Below are positions 39,161-49,600 of a stretch of 64,000 nt of DNA, piece by piece. The notes under the pieces were generated by a model, which was not told the DNA's origin, made no database searches, and saw nothing but the letters and a program-made list of their open reading frames with translations. Position 1 is the first letter of the stretch; every line of letters begins with the position of its first letter. This stretch comes from Globodera rostochiensis (Eukaryota; Nematoda; Chromadorea; Rhabditida; Heteroderidae): NCBI GenBank assembly GCA_018350325.1, contig JAEVLN010000005.1:2056142-2120141 (forward strand). Reading direction: 5' to 3'. The translations under genes and the position numbers were made by a program.

Positions 39161-39181
39161 AGAATACGGCATGTAAATGCC

Positions 39182-41455
39182 AATCAATCGGCCGATGCTT
39201 AATTGTATTACGAGTGCAAAATGGTGGCAAAAGGAAACAAAAGCCACTAAACATTGTTAGTTTCTTAATTTCTGAAGGGCAACATTTTAAAAAGATAAAA
39301 TTGCAAAATGATGATCATTGTTCGTGAGCCATCAACAGATGTTGCTGATCCTGCTTGAAGCAGCCGCCCTCCGCGGGCAATGTGCCGATGAGTAACTGGT
39401 GGAGGAGAAGAAATTGGTTGGCCAGTGACGGTTGGGCCCGGACGAGCTGATGGATGTGGTCGACAGGGGGAGGAAGTTGAAGCAGGCTTTGTGGGAAGGA
39501 CGGCGTTGGGATTGGCGTGCAGTTCGGCTGACGGGAGGGGGCGAATGTGGGCAGCAGAAGGGCAAGGTCGGCTACTGATTGTGCTGACGACACAGGCTGA
39601 TCGCCGTTCGGAACCTGAAAGGGAGTTGACAGACAGCAAATGAAAATAGAATTCGAAGTTCGAACCGATCTCTCCACAATTTGTTGCTGTTGGTTTTGAC
39701 GGTGTACCAGAAGGACCTCCTCCATACTACTCCCCAAATGCTGCTGCTTCTGGTGCTGCTCGATATGCACGTTATAAGAAAGGACGGTGGAGTTTGGCGA
39801 CGACGATGGCGAGTTGGAAAGTCCTGAGACCGTTGGCTCCGTTGGTCTGTGCCCTCCCGACTGAACGGATTCCGGCATTAAATTCAAACCGCCAATGTTC
39901 GTTCCGTCATTACCAAGCTGTTCAGCCGATTCCGCTGTGCAACTCCGAGTTCCGGTGCAATCCCTCCCGTGCGGCGACGCATCTCTTTCCGCTTGTTGGC
40001 GAACCAATTGGCGATTACCTGCGGAGTGACCACCTCTTTCGGCATCAGCTGGGCACCTTTATGGAAACGCTCGAACTCGAGATTAACGAAAACAAAAAGC
40101 CAAAAGTTCAATTCTTGAACTGATTTTGCACTGATCTGGTCGAGTTTTGCTTTCTGGAGCCCGCCCACCTCTTTTGTCTATCTGCAGATGCGCATTGCAA
40201 GCATTGGCGATCTCCACGCGCTTCGCAATGTCGGGAAACGCACTTTCCTGGAAGTATGCCTCGAGAACACGCAGCAGCACGGGCCGGAACACGTAGCGCT
40301 CGCGACGTTGCGGGATCAGCTCGCCTTCCGCAGTAGTCTCCAGCCGTGTGCACGGGTCCTGCATGAACATGGCTGCAACTTGGGGGATGGATGGGGCTGT
40401 TCCCCGTCCTTCGTCCGACTGACCCAACTTCTCGGGGTGTCTGCGGCAGTTCAAATACCAGCAGTAGATGTTCTTACGACAACGTAGCGACAGCTCCCTG
40501 TGGTTACCGTTCAGCAGTTTGGAGATGTACGGCTGCGACACGCCCGTCATCGTGGCCACTGTGGTCTGTCGCAGAGAGAATTGCGTGATGAACGCTCGCA
40601 TTGCGTGGATGCACTGTTCCTCGCCCCGGGCCATGAACTGTGATCATTTGCGGTCGAGATCGCTCTGCCCCCTCACCTCGTCCAGCTCCCCTGGGTCGTC
40701 CAGGGTGATGATCTCTTTCATCGGCGTCCGCTGTGAGCGAATAGGTCGGCTGGAGGAAGACGGAGCGGACGAAGACGAACACGCGGTAGGGACAATGGGG
40801 GGGAGGCTGTCCCTCTCAAGCCGAGGCTTGGGGCTCCACGAAGCATTGCTTCCCATTGTCAGAGGTGGCTCAGTCCCTGCCGTATTTAAGGGGCCGTTCT
40901 TCCGAATCCGCCCATTTCGCTCATTTGGAGGCGGCTGCTCCGTCGCATGCCGATTAAATTCCGTCTCGAATTTGTTGCCAATTGCCCGACCCTCTCCGTC
41001 CGTTGTCTCGGCTACTTCCTCCGGTTCTTCGGCCGAGCGCTGCTCAACGTGTTCAAGTTGTTGACGCTAAACGATCGACGCTTAAATTGATCAGAATGGC
41101 CGGCATTTCTTCCAAAAATCATTTGCGGCTTGGCTTGGCAAGTTTTACTCTTTTTTGCACAACTTTTGTTTAAGTTTGGCATTTCCTTCGTAAAGGCCAT
41201 TAAACTGTCGTTGTGAGGTGAATGCCAAAAAAGGACCAAAGCCCACCTGCGCAACAGCCAATTGGTGGAGGAGCAGAATGGCCGTGCCGTTGCTGTTCTG
41301 CGGCACATTTTGCTGAAAACGATGGCTAACGTTTTGAACATTGCGCACTTCGTGTTGTTCAGCGTCTTCCTCCGCGTCGTTTTCGTCCCGACGCCTCTCC
41401 GTCTTCCGGTAGTCCGTCCCACCGCCCATTTGTTGCTCCAACTCGGCAAATGCCT
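39182..41455 (-). repeat. Right arm of the 2,274-bp inverted repeat
   Basis: Mirror of 35419-37692. Its outer end coincides with the AG of the exon 2 acceptor of HMBOX1b (41454-41455); beyond it the two loci are unrelated at the DNA level. Confidence 0.95.
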
Positions 41456-41641
41456 AAGGGTAAACGTTTAACCATTGTTATTTTTCCAATTAATTTAACT
41501 CACATTTATTAATTCTCTTCCGCCGATTCCCGTGCCATGAATTTGTATAAGCAATTTCAATTGTTCTCTATTTATGTTGCCTGATAATGGCGATGAAATG
41601 TTTTGGCTGTTCATGAAAAATGCCGTCGATTGCTCCTCCAT
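39315..41641 (-). CDS. HMBOX1/HOT1-type homeobox protein, copy B
   Basis: From exon 2 (41453 downward) the protein is identical to copy A except Leu for Met in the QH(M/L)GSSMEE stretch, so it has the same HNF1-like domain and homeodomain. Exon 1 is different: MEEQSTAFFMNSQ...NREQLKLLIQIHGTGIGGRELIN, ending at 41504 before a GTGAGTT donor. It aligns with copy A exon 1 (SQLDLIRRLHNTGITAQTLIK) at only about one third identity, yet is clearly the same HMBOX1 segment. The intron 41454-41503 is 50 bp, with a good acceptor (TTTACCCTTAG). The gene therefore looks intact. The open frame continues upstream of ATG 41641 (to 41947), so the start is tentative. Tail to tail with copy A. Confidence 0.75.
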
Positions 41642-42344
41642 TTTTGGCACTTGCCGCTTCCTCGAGAATATTTTTAGGGCTTTAACGTTAAAATGGCCGA
41701 TGGATTTAAAGTAAGTGAATGAAAGGAAATTAATGGAAAAGATTTGCGAATTGGGCGGGCAGATTAAGCTGAATTTGTCGAGGCGAATCTTCGCCGCGGG
41801 GGGGGGGGGACTGATCTCCGACCCAAACTTTGTAATAAATCTTTTTTTTGACTCCCCGAAGGGATGGCATGGCATTGCCGGGGGGGGCGTGTTCAATGGC
41901 ACTTTTTGTACGTTTTTCGACCCAACCATTTGCCGTCTCAGTGACAATTGCGAAGAAAGTGAAACGGCCGCGGCAACGGCGGCGGGGGGGGGGGGGATTT
42001 GCGGGCACTGACAATGAATGAGCGCGCGTATTTACGGTGTGGCATGTCAAATGCCAATGGCACCGGCTTATTGCTCACCAATTAATTATTATTACATCAC
42101 CGGCACTATTATTTTGATTATTATCGTATGCCCTCCACCCCACTTATTCAAATGGCACTTTCGCACGCTTTTCACATCCAATTAATTAATTCATTGTTGC
42201 CAATGTGTTGTTTTGTAAGTACATAAAGTCGGATTGCCCTTCACGACGACCAAATGTATTTATTTATTGGGCGATGGATAATAAAAGGCGGCAGGCAAAA
42301 AGAATTTAATTCTTAAAAGGAAATGCGACGAGTGAATTGGCGCT

Positions 42345-42362
42345 TTAGGCTTAGGCTTAGGC
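42345..42362 (+). repeat. Interstitial telomere-type repeat (TTAGGC)3
   Basis: Three perfect TTAGGC hexamers followed by TTAAGCC. TTAGGC is the nematode telomere repeat. Confidence 0.85.
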
Positions 42363-43583
42363 TTAAGCCGGGTGGACCGAATTTCGCGACTTTCGCTTTT
42401 TAGAAGTTTTTTAACCAAAATATATTTCGGAAGCCATTTTGTTGTTGTTGCTAAATTTGGACTTTATGATAAATTTGTAACTTTTCAGTTAAAGTTGAAA
42501 AATTGAGGGAAAATAATTTATCGTTTATAAAAATTGTATATGCATAATTAATTAAATGGACTAATTACACAATAATACCAAATAATATTTATATACTAAT
42601 AAGCATAAGCTTAATTTGTTAAGAAATTGGTCCAATCTAACAAACACGTTTGTTATTTTTTGGCAGATTATACCAAATTCAAAATTTTAAGCATTTTGTT
42701 TATTTTTCGTTCATTTTCTAAAAAGCCCCAAAAAATTCACGAAAATTTACAAAAAGCATCAAAGAATCATCAAAAAACATTATAATCGGTGCTAAAGCAT
42801 CAGATATCCATTCGAGCCCTGCTTTATTGCAGCCGTACACACCAAATCAGCACCAACCAACCAACGCATAGCGGGCAAATAACAAAAAATAATTTCCGAG
42901 ACAACGCCCGAGGGGCAATTGAGAGGAAAAAAGGGGGAAAAGGGCGGGGGGGGGGGGGACAGATTAAATTTTCCATAATAATAAAATAATAACACATTAC
43001 GGCGCTGAATAATAATACAAAGTGCAGTTTTGTGAGAAAGACATTGGCCCGCTGTTAACTAATCGCAAAACATCGAATCCCGCAATTATTTTGCCCCAAA
43101 CAATTCCATTCTTTGCGTTAAATATTTGCCGCCAGCATCAAAAGAAAGAAAAGGACAATTACGCATTAATATTTAAATTTGTGTTGGGGGGGGGGGAGTC
43201 ATAAAATGGGTAATAAATGGGGGGGGGGGGATTTTATGTCTTGGAATGGTCCGTGCACAAATTGAATTCATTTGGACGTCGTTTCCTTTTGAATGAGTGA
43301 ATTGGCCCGACCCTCCCCTTCGGCGCTGATTATGCATTAATTCATAATATTTACATTGGGCGGAGTGAAAAGCAAAATGTATTTAAAATGGACGGGAATG
43401 AATTGTTTAGGGGGGCATATTATGCATTGGATATTTTTTAACATTTACGCGACAGTCAATTCTACCCAAAGATTTTGTTCGAGAAGGCAATGAGTAAAAT
43501 GAGTAAATGGGACAAATTCAATAAATAAAATGCATTCAAATTGACAAATTGATGCAAAATGTTGTTTTGTTATATTGAAAGTG

Positions 43584-44400
43584 TCGGGGGAGGGGGGGGG
43601 GGGAGGGGGGAGGGGGGGGGAGGGGGGGGGCGGGGGGGGGGAGGGGGGGGGGGGGGGAATCGTACAGTCGAAAATGGGCGGACGGAGGCGAAAGATTGCA
43701 AAACCGGTGGAAGAATTGCATTACATATAAAAATAATGAATGCAACAGGGCATCCCCCAAAATGGCGGCCTTTAGGCCAATGGGCGGCGGGGGGGGGCGC
43801 CGGGGGCGCGGGGGGGGAGGGGGGGGGTGCCGGGGGGGGCCGGGGGGCGTCGGGGGGGGAGGGGGGGGTGCCGGGGGGGGCCGGGGGGCGTCGGGGGGGG
43901 AGGGGGGGAGGCGTCGGGGGGCTGGGGGGGGCGTCGGGGGCGTCGGGGGAGGGGGGAGCCGGGGGGGCGCCGGGGGGCGTCGGGGGGGGGAGGGGGGGGG
44001 CGCCGGGGGCGTCGGGGGAGGGGGGAGCCGGGGGGGGGCGTCGGGGGGGCCGGGGGGGCGTCGGGGGGGGCCGGGGGGGGCGTCGGGGGGGGGGAGGGGG
44101 GGGGCCGGGGGCGTCGGGGGAGGGGGGAGCCGGGGGGGGGCGTCGGGGGGGGCCGGGGGGGCTCGGGGGGGCCGGGGGGGGCGTCGGGGGGGGGGGAGGG
44201 GGGGGGGCGCCGGGGGCGTCGGGGAGGGGGGAGCCGGGGGGGCGTCGGGGGGGGGGGCCGGGGGGGGGGCCGGGGGGCCGGGGGGCGTCGGGGGGGGGCC
44301 GGGGGGGGGGGGCGTCGGGGGGGGGCCGGGGGGGGGGGCTCGGGGGGGGGGGGCCGGGGGGGGGCGTCGGGGGGGCCGGGGGGGGGCGGGGGGAGCGGGG
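43584..44400 (+). repeat. Extreme G-rich, G-quadruplex-prone region
   Basis: 43584-43657 is almost pure G with single A or C interruptions. 43788-44400 is built from GGGGGGCGTC, GGGGGGCCGG and GGGGAGCCGGG units. Every 30 bp holds several runs of four or more G. Open frames here are only products of the composition. Confidence 0.95.
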
Positions 44401-44711
44401 TCGAAGTGATTCCCTCCCACCGGCGTTTAGTGTATAATTAATCGCTTTGTGAATTTATTTGTGGGTTCTAATTTGATTTTTACAAAGCAATTAACAATAC
44501 AAATGTTAGTCATATGCCCGCAATGTTATGCCGCCTATGTATAAGTTGGTCAATGTTTTCGCCGCGTCGATGAGAGGGTTTCGTCATGTTCAGCAACATC
44601 AGAAGCATTTGCACACCCAACACAAACTTTTTTTATCCTGACAGTGCTTAAAAGTAAAGTTGCAACGAACAGCGTTTATTAAATATATTCAACAAAAATT
44701 AAAACAGAAAG

Positions 44712-45228
44712 TAGAGTTGGACGGGATCGGGATTTTTAGGAAAAATCGGGATCGGGATTGACCGGGATCGTGAAAGCCGGGATCGGGGCCAGCATTTTGA
44801 ACCGGGATCGGGATTAACCGGGATTGACAATGGGGGAAATTTTTTTTGTAATGGTCGATGGTGAGACAAAATTTTTTTCAACTTCTGCCTCATCCATTAT
44901 TTATTTTTTTGAGATTCTGATTAACTTTGGGGGGGGGGCACGGCGGTGCCGATAGGCGCCGACCAGAAATTTTTGAAATTTTAATGAATTTTGTTGATTT
45001 TCAACAAAAATTTAAAAAAATCGGCATAGTCGGGGAACTGAACCCCACCCTACCCACACTTAAACTGCATACACCACTCACCACTACACCACAACCAAAC
45101 CCGCACCTTTAGGCTCAAAAATCCCATTCTTAGGGGTGCATTTTTATCCCGTCCCGACCCTACCGGGATCGGGATTCCAAAAACCGGGATAATCCCGACC
45201 GATCCCGGTCGGATCCCGTCCAAGTCTA
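44712..45228. mobile_element. hAT-type MITE, intergenic
   Basis: 517 bp, ends TAGAGTTGGACGGGATC and GATCCCGTCCAAGTCTA, flanked by the 8-bp duplication ACAGAAAG (44704-44711 and 45229-45236). Interior has GGGATCGGGATT-type repeats in both directions and the palindromic module in reverse (44941-44961). No coding capacity. Confidence 0.9.
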
Positions 45229-45266
45229 ACAGAAAGGAAAACAAAAATGGTACGTACGTGGAGAAA

Positions 45267-45377
45267 ATGTCCGGCAGCACAAATTGGACAAAATGTCCGG
45301 TAGCACAAATTGGACAAAATGTCCGGTAGCACAAATTGGACAAAATGTCCGAGCACAAATTGGACAAAATGTCCGGT
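45267..45377. repeat. Short 26-bp tandem repeat
   Basis: About five units of GTCCGGTAGCACAAATTGGA plus CAAAAT, one shortened. Directly precedes the 46-bp satellite. Confidence 0.85.
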
Positions 45378-45383
45378 TACAGC

Positions 45384-46312
45384 AATTTGGGGGATATTAT
45401 TTAATACTGTAACTAATTGATTGTACACTAATTTGGGGGATATTATTTAATACTGTAACTAATTGATTGTACACTAATTTGGGGGATATTATTTAATACT
45501 GTAACTAATTGATTGTACACTAATTTGGGGGATATTATTTAATACTGTAACTAATTGATTGTACACTAATTTGGGGGATATTATTTAATACTGTAACTAA
45601 TTGATTGTACACTAATTTGGGGGATATTATTTAATACTGTAACTAATTGATTGTACACTAATTTGGGGGATATTATTTAATACTGTAACTAATTGATTGT
45701 ACAGTAATTTGGGGGATATTATTTAATACTGTAACTAATTGATTGTACACTAATTTGGGGGATATTATTTAATACTGTAACTAATTGATTGTACACTAAT
45801 TTGGGGGATATTATTTAATACTGTAACTAATTGATTGTACACTAATTTGGGGGATATTATTTAATACTGTAACTAATTGATTGTACACTAATTTGGGGGA
45901 TATTATTTAATACTGTAACTAATTGATTGTACACTAATTTGGGGGATATTATTTAATACTGTAACTAATTGATTGTACACTAATTTGGGGGATATTATTT
46001 AATACTGTAACTAATTGATTGTACACTAATTTGGGGGATATTATTTAATACTGTAACTAATTGATTGTACACTAATTTGGGGGATATTATTTAATACTGT
46101 AACTAATTGATTGTACACTAATTTGGGGGATATTATTTAATACTGTAACTAATTGATTGTACACTAATTTGGGGGATATTATTTAATACTGTAACTAATT
46201 GATTGTACACTAATTTGGGGGATATTATTTAATACTGTAACTAATTGATTGTACACTAATTTGGGGGATATTATTTAATACTGTAACTAATTGATTGTAC
46301 AGTAATTTGGGG
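45384..46312. repeat. 46-bp satellite array
   Basis: About 20 head-to-tail units of a 46-bp sequence (AATTTGGGGGATATTATTTA, then ATACTGTAACTAATTGATTG, then TACACT). Almost every unit is identical; two have TACAGT for TACACT (about 45703 and the last one). Such uniformity points to recent expansion or homogenisation. Confidence 0.95.
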
Positions 46313-46356
46313 GGAGGCAATTCGTCGGTGCCGGTACTGCCAATGCTTCGGCCGTC

Positions 46357-46370
46357 GTCGCCATGGCAAT
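46357..46370 (+). promoter_or_regulatory. Candidate X-box (RFX/DAF-19 site) of WDR35
   Basis: GTCGCCATGGCAAT matches the X-box consensus RYYNYY-WW-RRNRAC at 13 of 14 positions (final T for C). It lies 235 bp upstream of the WDR35 ATG, on the same strand, in the distance range seen for C. elegans ciliary genes. Confidence 0.5.
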
Positions 46371-46443
46371 GACTAAATGAGGCAGCGGCAACAGACCCAA
46401 AATTTGAACGTTTTCAAAGTTTTAAGAGTTGTTTTCTATTTAT

Positions 46444-46590
46444 CCTAATTTAAATCATTTAGCCTAATTTAAATCATTTAGCCTAATTTAAATCATTTAG
46501 CCTAATTTAAATCATTTAGCCTAATTTAAATCATTTAGCCTAATTTAAATCATTTAGCCTAATTTAAATCATTTAGCCTAATTTAAATCA
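46444..46590. repeat. 19-bp tandem repeat in the WDR35 upstream region
   Basis: About 7.5 perfect units of CCTAATTTAAATCATTTAG, ending 15 bp before the WDR35 ATG. Confidence 0.93.
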
Positions 46591-46604
46591 GCAGACAGAA
46601 TAAT

Positions 46605-49600
46605 ATGTACGCATTTGCAGCCAAAAGGGTGCCATTTTCTTTCCTTTCCCTTCGATCGATCGTTCTCCCCCCCCCCCCCCCCCAAAATTCAGTTCCAAAT
46701 TCAAACTCCCGGCACCGCCACCTTCACAACCATCGCGTGGATGCTTAACCGTGGCTTCGTGGCGGTGGGCGGCAACGACGGGGCCTTGAGACTGCTGGTG
46801 CTCAACTTGGAGCAGGGTAAGCCCCGGCATGGCACTGTCCGTCCCCGGGGGGGGGGATTTAACGAACGCTTCGGCCGTCTGATGGAATTCAGAAAAAAGC
46901 ATTGGCCCTTCTTTTGCTTCCCTAAGCCCGTGGCTGTACTCCCAACAGCTCGAAGGGCACTATTCCAGTGGTCAGTGTTCTAATCGTTTTCCCCCCCCCC
47001 CCCCGCACTTTTCCCCCCCCCCCCCCCCCCCCCCCCTTATTTGTTAGTGCGTCTTTTATGTTGGAATGAAATTCACCAAAAATTGGCGTCCAGCGACGAC
47101 AACGGATTGATAATCGTTTGGATGAGTCACAGGCGAGTTGAACGACTTTTTGACGACATTTTGACGACATTTTCTTGCATTTTCAGCGCTGGCGAGTCCT
47201 GGTTCGAGGAGATGGTCAACAACCGCCAAAAGTCCACGGTGGCATCGTTGAAATGGTCCAATGACGGGTCGCGCATTGCAATCGCTTACGAAGATGGTCG
47301 TCAACGGGTGAATGAATTGCAAAATTTGAATGGTTTTCGGTTGCAGGACAAATCATTTTGGGGTCGGTGGATGGCAACAGACTGTGGAACAAAGACATCG
47401 GTGCTTCGCTGATCAAATTAGCCGTAAGGAACGATCAGGACAATTCCCAAATAATTTGCCCCAACTGGCAGTGGAATACGGACGACACTCTGTTACTGCT
47501 CGGTCAGCCCCCCCCCCCAATTTATTATTGTAATTCGCTCGTCCATCTCTTTTAGGCTTAACGGACGGCGAGGTTCACGCCTACGACCAGAATGGCAATT
47601 TCTGCACCAAAGTACAAATGCTCTGTGCGGAAAATGTGGAAATGGAGACGGCACTGAGTCGGTCATCGATCGGATCGCCTTTTGTCTGCCTGATCAGTAG
47701 TGATCAGTCCTTCCCTTTGCAGAGGACTTCAAACGTGACGTGATCGTCTCAATGGAGTGGTACGTGCCAACACGGCCCTGCAAAATGCAACAAAGTTTTT
47801 GTATGGATTGGTTTCTAAAAATTGTTCCGATTTTAGCGAATGTCCGCCTGGACTCATTGGCATCGGAGCGAAGCGCCAATTGGGACAAAGTGCCGGAGGG
47901 GAGGCCGCGCTTTCTGATCGCTTACCAAAACGGAAATATCCAATTGATGTGCAGCGAGAATATCTGCAGTCAGTGAAAAGAATTCACAAAATGAAGCATT
48001 TCTTTTTGCTGCCAGAGAGTGTAAGCATCGTCCGTCTTCCTTCGACCCTGATAATTTGTGCCCAATGGTCTCCGGACGGCTCGATGTTCGCGGTAGCCGG
48101 ACTTCAATTGGATTTGCCGGAAACTGAACGAAACGTTATGCACTTTATCTCCGCCTACGGCGAAGTAAGGCTTTCTTAGCCTTTTATTATTTGTGCCAAA
48201 TCAAATCATTTCGATCGGAAATTACGAAAATGGTCCCCCCCCCCGCCCCGCCCCGCCCATTGTACGGCATCCGCCGACTTTTTCAATCCAAGCGACTGCA
48301 AATCATTCGTTTGGCTGCCGGACACCTTTCTGGCATCGCTTGGGAAGCTTCCGGATACCGGATCGGAGCACTGATCGATACGAGCATTTATTTGGTCTCC
48401 ATTTTGGGGGATTTAATGATCGATTTGCCTTGAGGTGGTGATGAAACGGCCTTATCAGTGGACGTTTTGCGGCCAAACGCTCGTTTTCGCCTACAAATCG
48501 GCCGAGTCCCTTCAGGAGGCATTTTTTGTTTCGTGGGGCCAATTTTGACGCATTTTTTAAAGGTTTTGGTGTTTTACGAGACGAAAATGGAAGTGAAGGC
48601 AAAACGATTTGTGCACAATTTGTGTGCCCTGCGCTCTTTCGGCGATTATTGCGTGGCTATTTTCCGGACGGAAGAACTGCGAGGGGCGGTAAACAATTCA
48701 AATTTAAAATAATGAAGAAATTAAGTTACTGTATTCAATTTGTTTATGTACAGTACACAATGAAGTTACTGTATTCAATTTGTTTATGTACAGTACACAA
48801 TGAAGTTACTGTATTCAATTTGTTTATGTACAGTACACAATGAAGTTACTGTATTCAATTTGTTTATGTACAGTACACAATGAAGTTACTGTATTCAATT
48901 TGTTTATGTACAGTACACAATGAAGTTACTGTATTCAATTCGTTTATGTACAGTACACAATGAAGTTACTGTATTCAATTCGTTTATGTACAGTACACAA
49001 TGAAGTTACTGTATTCAATTTGTTTATGTACAGTACACAATGAAGTTACTGTATTCAATTTCTTTATGTACAGTACACAATGAAGTTACTGTATTCAATT
49101 TGTTTATGTACAGTACACAATGAAGTTACTGTATTCAATTCGTTTATGTACAGTACACAATGAAGTTACTGTATTCAATTTGTTTATGTACAGTACACAA
49201 TGAAGTTACTGTATTCAATTTGTTTATGTACAGTACACAATGAAGTTACTGTATTCAATTCGTTTATGTACAGTACACAATGAAGTTACTGTATTCAATT
49301 CGTTTATGTACAGTACACAATGAAGTTACTGTATTCAATTTGTTTATGTACAGTACACAATGAAGTTACTGTATTCAATTTGTTTATGTACAGTACACAA
49401 TAAAGTTACTGTATTCAATTTGTTTATGTACAGTACACAATGAAGTTACTGTATTCAATTTGTTTATGTACAGTACACAATGAAGTTACTGTATTCAATT
49501 TGTTTATGTACAGTACACAATGAAGTTACTGTATTCAATTCGTTTATGTACAGTACACAATGAAGTTACTGTATTCAATTTGTTTATGTACAGTACACAA

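Larger units (their letters stand above)
37693..39181. other. 1.49-kb spacer between the inverted arms
   Basis: Starts 12 bp before a MITE-like end CAAGGGTGCCATTTGTCC (37704), similar to the ALG11 MITE, but no matching right end is visible, so it looks truncated. It also contains CCGGGATCGGGATTAACCGG repeats (about 37875-37945) like those in the 44.7-kb MITE, a MATH-like gene fragment (38741-39090), a G run and a perfect hairpin at 39133-39160. Confidence 0.6.
41948..46604. other. Gene-poor repeat zone upstream of WDR35
   Basis: No gene recognised over 4.6 kb. Contains a (TTAGGC)3 tract, many G runs, a 600-bp GGGGCC/GGGGCGTC region, a MITE, three tandem repeats and a candidate X-box, listed separately. 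The sequence between 42400 and 43550 is AT-rich and featureless apart from G runs near 42946, 43185 and 43220. Confidence 0.6.

Noticed and set aside
35419..41455. Inverted repeat as a simple assembly hairpin
   Set aside because: A 1.49-kb unique spacer and a divergent but homologous first exon on each side argue for two real loci, though read support should be checked.
43536..44441. Gly-rich or Pro-rich frames up to 294 codons
   Set aside because: Pure composition effect of the G-rich region; no start, splice or domain support.
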